The position numbers were made by a program, and so were the translations under genes. The notes below the pieces were generated by a model. The model was given only the letters and a program-made list of their open reading frames with translations. It was not told where the DNA came from and ran no database searches. Of a stretch of DNA of 64,000 nt, positions 21,230 to 30,912 are shown piece by piece. How positions within the stretch are numbered: position 1 is the stretch's first letter; each line of letters begins with the position of its first letter. The stretch comes from Zantedeschia hybrid cultivar (lineage: Eukaryota; Streptophyta; Magnoliopsida; Alismatales; Araceae), in contig JARZZO010000011.1 in NCBI GenBank assembly GCA_030544215.1, positions 7,798,001 to 7,862,000 on the forward strand, given 5' to 3'.

Positions 21230-23143
21230 TCACGGCACCGGTTTGTATTGCTGTTGTCGCTCGGGCTGATCATGTGCCGGAGCGTAATACAACTTCATAT
21301 GTCGGCCGTTTAGTGGCGGGAAGGCCAGATTCCCTTTCTCGTCCACCAGCCTATAAGCACCGCCCTCGTAGACTCTGCTTACTATGAATGGTCCAACCCA
21401 GTTTGACTTGAACTTATTTTTAGGCCGAGAGGCCATAACTTCTTTATGCTTGACCATTACAAGGTCCCCTTTTTTGAAGGTTCTTTCTTTCACCAATTTG
21501 TCGAATGCACGAGACACTCGGGCTTGGTATATTTGCAGGCGCTGATATGCTTGCAATCTTTCGCCTTCGAGGTCAGATAGTTCCTCATAGCGTCTCTGAG
21601 TTTCGCTTATGTCGCCTTCCTGCACTCCATAATGTAGGGCGACCCTATAAGATGCGAGCTCTATCTCGATTGGGATTATAGCTTCTGCTCCATAGACCAA
21701 AGAGTATGGGGAGCATCCCGTTGGGGTTTTGTAGACGGTGCGGTAGGCCCATAATGCTTCATGCATCTTCTCGTCCCAATCTCGCTTTCGCCCTCCACTG
21801 ATCTTCACCAGAAGTTTGCACAGGGTTTTATTGAAAGCTTCTGCCATCCCATTGGCTTGGGGATAATATACTAAAGACGCATTCCAGTCTATATGAAATT
21901 TGGCTGCCATCTTATATATTGTTTGATTTTTGAATGGCGTGCCATTATCTGATGTGATCCGGCAGGGAGTTCCGAACCGGTATATGATGTTATGCCTGAC
22001 GAAGTGTGATACCGTCTCGCCGGTCACTTCTTTCAAAGGAATGGCTTCTGCCCAACGAGTAAAATATTCTGTTGCGGCAAGAATATATTTACACCATCGG
22101 GATGACGGTGTTAATGGACCCACGACATCCATTCCCCAATGGGCGAAAGGCCATGTCGGGGTTGTCGAGTGCAAATAATTGGGAGGTCGCCTAGGAATGG
22201 GTCCATAGGCTTGGCATTGGGGGCAGCTTTTCGCCATTTTCTCGCAATCTGCGAACATTGTTGACCAATAGAAGCCTTTAGTTTTGATGTTGATCTTCAT
22301 TGTTGCGCCTGACTGATGAGCTCCGTACATCCCGGCATGGACTTCTCTTATTATTTTGCGGGACTGTCTTGGGGAAAGACATCGAAGCAGAACCGCATTT
22401 TTGTCTTGAGGGACAAGGCGATATAGTACGCCATCTATCAGCTGGTATGAAGTTGCTCTTCGATGCAGCTGGATTCTTTCGGCTTTGCTATCAGGGAGCC
22501 AGCCATTCTTTATTTTGATGATAGGCACACGCCAATCATCTTCCTCTTGGGTATTATGGTCTTCCAGTATATTGATCTCAAATACTGTTAGACCATCTCC
22601 TTCATTTAATGAGGCGGGGAAGAGTCTCCTATCCCTCACAACTATTTCAGCTTCACCTTCGGGAGGCAATTTTAACGCTGCCGTTAATTTGGCTAATGCA
22701 TCGGCCTGGGCATTTTGGCCTCTTCTGATATGTTCTATGGCGAAGATATAGAATTTTTCGCTCAGCCGGACGGCCGCCGTATGATAAGCTATTAATTTAG
22801 TTTTTCTGATTTCGAATATGCCGAGAATTTGTCGGATGACCAACAGGGAATCCCCGTATACCTGAATGCATCTGACACCTATTTCCAAGGCAATTTCCAG
22901 CCCTACAATCAGAGCTTCATATTCTGCCTCATTATTGGTCAGGGATTCCATCAGGGCACATGAGTGGTATAATATCCCCCCTTCTGGGGTGACTAGGACC
23001 AAGCCAGCTCCCGCCTTTGTGGTGGATGTGCCATCCGGCTTTATAATGGTTCTCGAGGCCCCATCGAAATATAGCTGCCATGTCTTTACTTCTGCTTGCT
23101 GCACATCCAGTATTTTCTGTGCAGGCAAGACTTCTTCGTTCAT
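21230..23143 (-). CDS. Pol of element 1: archaeal-type RNase H and integrase (637 aa, open)
   Basis: The N-terminal part is a second RNase H: YFDGASR supplies the first Asp, NNEAEYEAL the Glu, VYGDSLLVI the next Asp, and GQNAQADALAKL the last region. This extra domain after the usual one is characteristic of Tat-lineage elements. An integrase zinc finger follows (HAGMYGAH ... CPQCQAYG). The catalytic core has WGMDVVGPL, ITSDNGTPF and NGMAEAFNKTL for the three acidic residues. The C-terminus holds WVGPFIVSRVYEGGAYRL and ends at a stop with no chromodomain. This part is uninterrupted, but upstream frameshifts separate it from RT. The ATG at its start is a break artefact, not a true initiation site. 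Confidence 0.93.
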   Translation of the reverse strand: MNEEVLPAQKILDVQQAEVKTWQLYFDGASRTIIKPDGTSTTKAGAGLVLVTPEGGILYHSCALMESLTNNEAEYEALIVGLEIALEIGVRCIQVYGDSLLVIRQILGIFEIRKTKLIAYHTAAVRLSEKFYIFAIEHIRRGQNAQADALAKLTAALKLPPEGEAEIVVRDRRLFPASLNEGDGLTVFEINILEDHNTQEEDDWRVPIIKIKNGWLPDSKAERIQLHRRATSYQLIDGVLYRLVPQDKNAVLLRCLSPRQSRKIIREVHAGMYGAHQSGATMKINIKTKGFYWSTMFADCEKMAKSCPQCQAYGPIPRRPPNYLHSTTPTWPFAHWGMDVVGPLTPSSRWCKYILAATEYFTRWAEAIPLKEVTGETVSHFVRHNIIYRFGTPCRITSDNGTPFKNQTIYKMAAKFHIDWNASLVYYPQANGMAEAFNKTLCKLLVKISGGRKRDWDEKMHEALWAYRTVYKTPTGCSPYSLVYGAEAIIPIEIELASYRVALHYGVQEGDISETQRRYEELSDLEGERLQAYQRLQIYQARVSRAFDKLVKERTFKKGDLVMVKHKEVMASRPKNKFKSNWVGPFIVSRVYEGGAYRLVDEKGNLAFPPLNGRHMKLYYAPAHDQPERQQQYKPVP

Positions 23144-23637
23144 TATTCAGAGGGGAAGTTTCAGGAATTGGGTGTGCTGCCAAGAACTCGGCCATACCCT
23201 GTCCTTTTATCGCCCTCTGGGGACAAAGGAAATATCAAACTCCATGAGGAGTAGGGCCCATTTTCCTAGCCTCCAGACAACATAGGTTGGCGAAGCAGGA
23301 ATTTTAGCGGATCAAACCGTGATATGAGTTTGACTTTATGTGCCAACAAATAATGCCTTAGCTTCTTTGTGGCGAATATAAGTGCCAAGCACATCTTTTA
23401 TGTTGGAGTATATCGGTGTTCAGGACCCACCAACATCCTACTGAGGTAATAGAGCGGCTGCTCTTTTCCATCCTCATTTTCCTGCGCCAGTAAAGCTCCC
23501 AAGGAAGCATCTAAGGCTGCAATATAGAGTATGAGTGGTTCACCCTTTATGGGTGCCCTCAGCACTGGCGGCTTGAGGAGATATTCTTTTATATCGTCAA
23601 GTGCCTTTTGGCATTCTTTGTCCCAAATAAATGGGGC
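23144..23637 (-). pseudogene. Pol of element 1: degenerate first RNase H, frameshifted
   Basis: Element 2 (57954-61277) shows that this segment should encode the first, Ty3-type RNase H/connection region after RT, including LYIAALDASLGALLAQE-like and TEKMCLALIFATKKL-like sequence. Element 1 has single-base deletions near 23221 and 23274 and an 8-bp deletion near 23141 relative to element 2. The frame changes more than once. Confidence 0.8.
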
Positions 23638-24509
23638 TCATTTCTTTGTTAATTTTGAAAAGGGCCTGCACCTTCCGGATAGGTTGGAGATGAATCTCCT
23701 GATATAAGCCAGCCTGCCTTGCAAGGATCTAAGCTCAGTTAGAGTCCTGGGAGGGGGCAACTCTCTGATTGCTTTGATTTTATCGGGGTCGATCTCGATT
23801 CCCCTATATTGGACTATGAAGCCCAAAAATTTCCCGCTAGAGACGCCAAAAGCGCACTTCATGGGATTCATTTTGAGTTGATATTGGCGAAGCCTTTTCT
23901 TAAGTCCCCGAGGTGGTCGTCTTTCTTTGCAGATTTCACGACGAGGTCATCAACATAGCATTCGACCAAATTATGTAGCATTTCATCAAATGTTTTGGTC
24001 ATGGCCCTTTGGTATGTAGCGCCGGCATTTTTCAGACCGAAAGGCATCCTTTTGTAGTTGAATATTCCTTTCGGAGTACGAAAGGCTGTATGATTTTTAT
24101 CTTTGAGGGCCATTCTAATCTGATTATAGCCCGATGACCCGTCCATGAAAGACAAGGCTTCATATCCTGTGGTAACGTCCACCATAGTTTTGGTTATCAG
24201 GAATGGAAAGTTATCTTTCGGACATGCCTTATTTAGGTCACGAAAGTCAATGCAGACCCGGACCTGGCCATTCTTTTTCTTCACCGGCACAATATTTGTC
24301 AGCCATATTGGGTATATGCATTCTTCGATGAAGTCAACTTCTCGCATCTTGTCAACCTCGGCATTCACCATGATTTCTAATTCAGGGCGCATTTGCCTCT
24401 GAGTTTGCTTTATTGGTTTGACTTCAGGGAGAATTGATAATTCATGCTTCGCCACTGAAGGGTCCAGGCCAGGCATTTCTTTATAGTTCCAGGCGAAACA
24501 ATCTTTGAA
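23638..24509 (-). pseudogene. Pol of element 1: reverse transcriptase, broken
   Basis: From 24476 downward the RT motifs appear in order: VCIDFRDLNKACPKD, FMDGSSGYNQI, MPFGLKNAGATYQRAM and the catalytic CYVDDLVVKS. A 10-bp deletion near 23895 relative to element 2 shifts the frame. The translation then resumes at 23871 with GKFLGFIVQYRGIEIDPDKI and runs to a TGA at 23638. RT is separated from protease by a TAA at 24510 where element 2 has a GAA codon. The copy could not produce an intact RT. Confidence 0.9.
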
Positions 24510-26096
24510 TTATATCAAGAGTTCAGTGTACGCCTGTCTTTCTTTATCGCTCAGGAGGGCGCTGAGGAAAACCGGCCGAAGGTCTTCTGGTTTACCGAGA
24601 TTGATCTCTACCAGTTCGTCAACCGTGGTTTGTCCTCCATCCTTTATCTCTCGAGGAGCTGGCTGAAGACCGAAGAAGTCCTCATCTTCATCTATATCGG
24701 CCGAATAGGCTTCATGCCATTCGCCTATATTTTTATGAGGGCCTTGGGAGGTCGCATCAGCAGCTCCCGAAGATCCTTTCTGCCTTTCTATATTAATATC
24801 ATGGTCTTTATTTGTGTATAGGGAAGGCCTTGCCGGACATCGTTCCCATTCACAAATAGCATTCGTTTCAGTTGAGGCTATTTTGACAGATGGAGGGATT
24901 TCTTCATTTCCATCTCCCGAATTGTTAAGCCTGATATGGCCAGTTGGCTCCTCTACCCCTGATAGTAGACTCACCATATGGACTGCATATAGGGTAGAAG
25001 ACCCCTGGCCTCGCCTATATCCGAGGCCTCTTCTATCTTGATTGGGTGATTGTCCCCTGACTTCTGCAGGATGCCATAATTCCCGAAAGAATTTATTCCT
25101 GGCTGCACTTTGTCTTTCTGGGATGTTTTGACGTCTGCACATCTGTTTTATATATTGGGGCATATCGCCCATTTCCTGGATTACTTCTTCGACTTCTGGC
25201 CAGACATTTTCATGTCCAAAACCGTCCTCGGGAGGACCTTCTGGCACGAGATCTCCCATATAGAATATGATGTGCTGCCCGTCTTTGTGACGGACTACGA
25301 GGGTTTTCAATTCTTCCACCGTGTGGACTTCCCTGGGGAATATGGGCTTTGTAAGGCCGGGAGGTAGGCATATGTTAGCCTCTATTTCTTTGCTAATAGC
25401 ATTAGCTTCCAAATTGATGGTTGGCCTGCCAAATTTAGTCGACTTTCGATGAGACTTGCCGGGCTTCATTCCTTGCCGGAATCTAGCAGCTTTGTCTTCG
25501 TTAATTGTAATTCCGCCTTCCTCATCGGAAGACTTATCGACTATCTTCTTCCCCTTACGACGGCTTTCGCCGGTCGTTTGGTCCGAGGCCTTATCAAAGT
25601 ATAATTGTGCATCCGCCAGACGGCAGTCATATGCCTTGAATGGCTCCAAATCGGCAAATATCCGGTGTTGCTCACCATCTTTTGTATATTTGAGGCATTG
25701 GTGGAGAGTCGAAGGCACCACCCAATTTCTATGTAACCAAGGCCTACCAAGTAGTGCCTTGAAGGAGGTATTGGAGTCGACTATAAGAAAGGACACTTGG
25801 GTCACCCAATCGTCCAAACATAACTCCACATCAACTCGGCCAAGGGCTTCTTCCGCCTCTTGGTTGAATCCCGATATCGTTATGCCTTGTACCTTTTTTA
25901 TATATGGGGTGAGGTATAACGCTTGAAATGTTTTGAGGGGCAGTATGTTTACGGCAGAGCCTGAGTCTACCAATATTCTATCGACCTCCCGGCCATTGAT
26001 TTTGCCCCGCATATATAGTGGTCTATTGTGGCATGGCGATGATAACAGCATATCATCTTCGGTAAAAGATACCGTAGCCTCATATGTTTCATATGC
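24510..26096 (-). CDS. Protease region of the gag-pol polyprotein, element 1
   Basis: This open stretch begins with a retropepsin-like domain. ILVDSGSAVNILPL contains the catalytic Asp, and LLGRPWLHRN is the downstream structural motif. About 300 residues of acidic linker toward RT follow. The segment is in frame with gag (stop at 26097-26099) and with RT. Element 2 reads through both positions at the gag/protease junction, so the ancestral arrangement is a single gag-pol frame. Confidence 0.88.
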   Translation of the reverse strand, partial: AYETYEATVSFTEDDMLLSSPCHNRPLYMRGKINGREVDRILVDSGSAVNILPLKTFQALYLTPYIKKVQGITISGFNQEAEEALGRVDVELCLDDWVTQVSFLIVDSNTSFKALLGRPWLHRNWVVPSTLHQCLKYTKDGEQHRIFADLEPFKAYDCRLADAQLYFDKASDQTTGESRRKGKKIVDKSSDEEGGITINEDKAARFRQGMKPGKSHRKSTKFGRPTINLEANAISKEIEANICLPPGLTKPIFPREVHTVEELKTLVVRHKDGQHIIFYMGDLVPEGPPEDGFGHENVWPEVEEVIQEMGDMPQYIKQMCRRQNIPERQSAARNKFFRELWHPAEVRGQSPNQDRRGLGYRRGQGSSTLYAVHMVSLLSGVEEPTGHIRLNNSGDGNEEIPPSVKIASTETNAICEWERCPARPSLYTNKDHDINIERQKGSSGAADATSQGPHKNIGEWHEAYSADIDEDEDFFGLQPAPREIKDGGQTTVDELVEINLGKPEDLRPVFLSALLSDKERQAYTELLI

Positions 26097-29000
26097 CTAA
26101 GCCCTTATTTCGGCCATATGGACCTCATATGTTTCGGGATTTTGTAAGGCAGTAATCAATGCCTCCCTTAATTCTTTGCTCAAGGCTATTGCTTCCCATA
26201 TGCTGAGAGATGCTGGCATTCTTTTCATATTTTGCAATACCTTTTGATCCGCCCTGGCTCGGGCTTGTTCGATAGGAGGCATTATTTTCGCCATGCTGTG
26301 AAGGGTCTCCTTCAAAGCTTTTGACTGCTCCCCAGAAGTCGGAGATTCTTCTGTCTGCATTTCCACTTTTGTGGGATCAATTTGTGCTTCTTCGGCGAAT
26401 AATTCTGCCAAGGTCTCAACTTCCTCTGCGGGATTTGGCTGGACCAAAGGGTTTATCTCTCCTGGTTTCTTGATGGATTGAGCATTTTTTGCTTGCGGAG
26501 GGCATTCTTCTTCGTCGGAAGAGGGGCAGAAGCGGATATTACCCCGGATTTCTGGCCTTGGAATTGGCCCTGGGGTTTCTCCCCTGAAATAGATGATTTT
26601 ATCTTGATTAGGTTGGCTTTTATCCCGACCGTCATTGCGGTCTCGACCTCGGCCTCGGCCTCGGCCTTTATTCTGATTCCTCCGGTTCCCCTTCCTTTGA
26701 TAGGTAGCCAAAGGGGTCCCGGTTTCTGGTGGAGCGTGTCTCGCTTCGCCATCTGAGATATCTTGTAGTTGAGCCGATACTACATGACAGGCTCGATATT
26801 GTTGTTCTATTTTTTCCATTGTTAACCCATCATCCCAGAATAAACTAACATCGTCCGGAATGGAGAGCTCATCCTCACTAGCCTTCCGCATGCGACTCTG
26901 GAGGTCCAACAACCACACTCTGAGGCGAGCTCGTCGGTCGAACTCTTCCCATAGAATATATTGATCCAGAGGGACATCCTCTGTGGGCCGGTTTGGCTGA
27001 TATTCTTCCAATTCATCGATGATTTTCTGCAGTCTTTGAAGTGGTGAGTTTTTGTCCTCAGACATATTTATGGCATTAGCAAGCATTCCTTGCTTGTTTA
27101 GCCTTCTCTTCTCACTTCTTTTCCTATTCTTTTCTTGCTTCTTTCTCCTTGCTGCTTCTTGAATGAAGCTGGGTTGGGGCGGCATTTCTGGAAGTGGGTC
27201 GAAATGAACCACAACTTTTCCTTTTGCCGTATGTGTTTGCAAGGATTTAGCCATCTTAGGCTCCTTTTTCTTCTTCGCCTTAGTCCACGGACTTTCTGGC
27301 TGATCGTGGTCAAGAGTAGCTTTGACAGCTTGCTCGACCATCGAATCTGGCAACATTTGATATTCGCCGAATATTTCCTGTATGGACTTTTTGGAGGGAC
27401 CCACCTCCGGATTTTCTTGTTGACATCTTATGTCCAACATTTGTATCCTTCTGGCTATTGCTGCCACAGTATCAATGGCGCGCAAAGTGGGTGGCCTATC
27501 GGGTGCCATTCCCTTATATGTACTATCTGTGACGTCCTTCATATTGGAGGAGAACTTATGGACCATATTCACAGAATAATTAGTCACATGAGGTTGTGGG
27601 GGATCAACCAGGTACTTCCCCATATTTATTTGTCCTTCTTGGATTAATTTTTCTATCTCATCCTTGAGGATGAAGCAATGCTCCGTTCGGTGCCCAAGGG
27701 CACGATGGTAGTGACAGAAATTAGGATCATCTGTCATATGCTTCTCTTCCTCCCTTCTTGGCTTTGGAAGGATGATGACTTTCTTTTTCATACAAAGTCG
27801 GAAGAGTTCTCGAACTTTGTCTTTGGGAAATGAGTAGGGCTTTGCGCGCCTTTCCCTTAGAGTCAATGAATTTCTGAAGCGTATTCCAGCCTCTTTATCG
27901 ACTATTCGCCTGGCTTGACGCCCTCTTTCGGCTATTCTTACGCTTTCATGGCTGCTCCTATAAGAGGTGGTTTCTTCTTGGCGATATGTTTCCAAATCCT
28001 CTCCAGGAAACATAGTTTGCTTGCCTCTTTTTCTTGAAGGACGATCGGGATCCGATTCCAGCCCTTCGGAAGAGAAGAATCTGTCAACCTTGTTGAATGA
28101 CAGAGTCTCTGAAAATTGCCTGGAGAGTCCCTCCATCATCTGGGTAAACTCCTCCTGTTGACATGAGAGTCGTGTCAGGCTTGTCTGGATTTCTTCCAAT
28201 GCCGCCATGACCGAGTCCCCAGGGGGAGGAGTTGCTGGAGTATATATTGGTGTTGCCTCAAGCTCCGGAGAGGGCCTTACCGCTTCTTCTTCGGAGTGAT
28301 ACCCGGACGAGCTCTCGCTCATATAGATGACATTAACGGCAAATGCCTGCTTATTTCTTTGGTGAGGCTGAGGAGGGCTTACCAAATGTTTACCCATCTC
28401 CACCGCGCCTTCACGGATGAGTTTTTCTATTTCATCTTTGCAGACATAACAGTCTTCTATGACATGCCCCAGCATGCGATGATATGGGCAATAATTTGGC
28501 TCATTAACCGTGCCTGCCTCGGCCAGCTTCTTGGGCTCGGGGAGGGACATAAGTTTTGCCCGCATACATGTTTCAAACAATTTTCTTGTATGCTCGCGGG
28601 TGAACGAGTATGGCCTTTTCATTCTTTCGGCGAGAGAAGAAACCGGCGCCTTCCCTTCCCCTTTTTTATTAGCCGCTGGGGTGCTGGGGCCTCCCCTGGC
28701 ATCACTCCTTTCTGGAGCTGGAGAAAAGTCAACCGTATTTACTTCTTTAGCCGGAGCGCCCCGCTCCCTTGGTGCTTTTCCCTTATTCGGAAGTATAGTG
28801 GGATAATCGGCGAAAAACATCTCGATCTCCGTCACAATATTATTGAGTTGATCGAAGTTTCTGACATTGGCTCCGATCAGTTTCTCGTTTATCTCGGGCT
28901 TCAAACCCCTTTTGCACAATCTCACTGCGTCTTCATGGACGGGTGGATTGTCGCACCTCATGCTGAGGTTGCGCCATTTCTTAATATAATCTACGACGGA

Positions 29001-30176
29001 TTCATTCTTTCCTTGTTTGAGCGTCACCAACTCAGTAATAGTGACCTTCCGCTCCGATACTTTGAAGCGATCAAGGAATTTTTTCTGCATTTCTTCCCAG
29101 CTACTTATAGAGTTGGGCTTCAGTTTGGCATACCACTGGAATGCCGTGCCTGTGAGGGAAGTCGAGAAGAACCTTAAAAGGTATGCCTCCTCAGTTGCCA
29201 ATTCTCCCAGGTCACTCATATAATGGGCTATATGCTGTTGGGCTGAGCCCTCCCCGTCGTATCTTGTGACTTTGGGGCGTTTATTATGATCTGCTGGAAG
29301 CTTTTTGAACATGTGACGAACCGGGAATGGCATCTTATCTAAGTCAAACGTGTTTATTCTCTCGTCTTGTTCGGCCATCTTGGCCTCAACAATTTGCTCG
29401 ATCAAGTGCTTTTGCGATGCTGTCGCATCTTCTACTGACGCATGTGATTGTTGAGTATTATAGTTGGGCTCTTCAGCTCTATCTTCCTGAATCTCCTCAG
29501 GACTGAAGTTGACCTCAACAACTGGGGGTCCCGCTGGTGCAGGCACAGCCCTAGGTGGAGGTAGATTTATTGGAGGAGTAGGGGCCACCCTTTGCTGCTC
29601 CTCCATTTTCTGTATCAGGCCATACAGCAAGGCCTTTAATTGTTGATTTTCCTACCTAATTTCCTCAAGGGTCTGAGGTTGAGGTTGTTCCTGAGGCAGT
29701 TGTGCAACCCCTGGCTCCTGGGCATTGGCTGCACCTTCATTGATTTGAGACGGTTCTGCCCCCTGGCCTACTTGGCCCAACAGACGCATGGTTTGCTCCA
29801 TTTGGCGGGTAATTGGCCCACCTTTTTGCATCATCCCAGCAACATTGCTCGGCTCTTCTGATTGAGAAGGCTGCCGATTTGTGCTAGAAGTATAGCAAGT
29901 ATATATTCGGATGCCATCATACGTCATCCGGGCGGTCCTTCTTTTCCTCTGTGCTGGCCGCGCCAGAGCACCGAGTCTTTTAAAGACCGAAGCCCGCTTT
30001 TGGGCAGGCTCTTGCACCTCATGAGCATCCTTCTTTCCCCGACTTCGCTTAGGATGAAGCCGAGTCGATGGATGACTTATCTCTCTGACCGGCTCTGCAG
30101 GCCTGGGATGCTTTTGCTCTGCTAGGGTAGCCCTAGCCTTGCAGATTTTGCGGGCTTCCTTCTTGGTTATCCACAT
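26097..30176 (-). pseudogene. Gag of element 1 with duplicated CHHC modules
   Basis: The frame starts at ATG 30176 (MWITKKEARKICK), meets a TAG at 29652 and continues in the same frame to a TAG at 26097. The open stretch after the first stop is usually read from a TTG and is not a real start. A retrotransposon gag domain lies around 28800-29300 (FFSTSLTGTAFQWYAKL, FLDRFKVSERK). Two related modules of about 85 residues follow, at about 28365-28615 and 27588-27845. Each has CX2HX4HX4C (CPYHRMLGHVIEDC and CHYHRALGHRTEHC) then KDEIEKLI. The C-terminal part has an Arg/Gly stretch (GRGRGRGRDR). The protein is long for a gag and includes a charged linker of unknown role. Confidence 0.87.
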
Positions 30177-30890
30177 TTTCTTTAGGCGGGGCGCATGCCC
30201 CTCCTAGCGTTTGCCCCCATTTTGGGGAATAGTATTATCCCGCGCTCGGGGTGCAGTATTGCCCCTGGTATGTTGGGATGTAGTATACGCAGGCCGATGA
30301 ACAACGGCTTTTTGCGTCCTCCTTTTCTTTTTAAAGGCTGCCACATCTTGGCATACCTTTGACAGAATCCCGAAACGGTTACGGACCGGGACCGTCGGGA
30401 CATGCCGAGTTTTTGGAATAATTGGTTCCCCGCCATCTAGGCGAATACGCAGGTCCCCAACCAATATTGTTTTCCCGGTCCGTGAGGGACTCGGGGAAGC
30501 ATTCTTCCGCTTCTGCCTCCTACTGGATGAGGAAGCAGGGGATGCAGTGATGGTGTTGGCGGTGTAGACGATTTGTCGCCTCCTTCCTTTGTTGGCCTCC
30601 TTTGCGCGGGAGGCGCGCTTCTTTGCTTATGTCGGAACCGACTCCGGCGCCGGGACTACTCCCAGAAAATTTGGAGACCCCACGACCGCGGGGAAATCAC
30701 CGAAGCTGGTTGGCACAGTGAGATACCCGTACCGAATGTGGGCTGCCACTACGAGGGGGCCATAAGTGACCCTTGCTGCCATTGCTATCCGGTCGGGTGG
30801 AAGACTTAACCACCTGCATAAGACATGGCAAAGTCAGTAGTAGAGTTATGGTGAGGGCATCACCGGACGGAGAGATGAAGGGAAAGAGTG
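30177..30890 (-). other. Untranslated leader of element 1 between primer site and gag
   Basis: The sequence is moderately GC-rich with short ORFs in two frames (for example 30204-30464 on the - strand, basic and without a recognised domain). These could be upstream ORFs or remnants. No second supported gene was seen. The equivalent part of element 2 lies outside the window. Confidence 0.45.
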
Positions 30891-30908
30891 GTCCCACCGG
30901 GCGTGCCA
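30891..30908 (-). other. Candidate primer binding site of element 1
   Basis: On the - strand TGGCACGCCCGGTGGGAC lies 4 bp (GAGA) inside the 5' LTR end. It starts with the TGG complementary to a tRNA CCA tail. The donor tRNA was not identified, so the call rests on position and the TGG start. Confidence 0.6.
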
Positions 30909-30912
30909 TCTC

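Noticed and set aside
28296..29177. 293-aa ORF on the + strand
   Set aside because: It is antisense to gag with no recognisable domain, a shadow of the coding strand. The + strand cargo gene lies elsewhere.
26097..29630. Gag initiating at the 29630 position
   Set aside because: The codon there is TTG, and the same frame extends upstream past a single TAG (29652) to an ATG at 30176. The shorter start is a consequence of a nonsense mutation.
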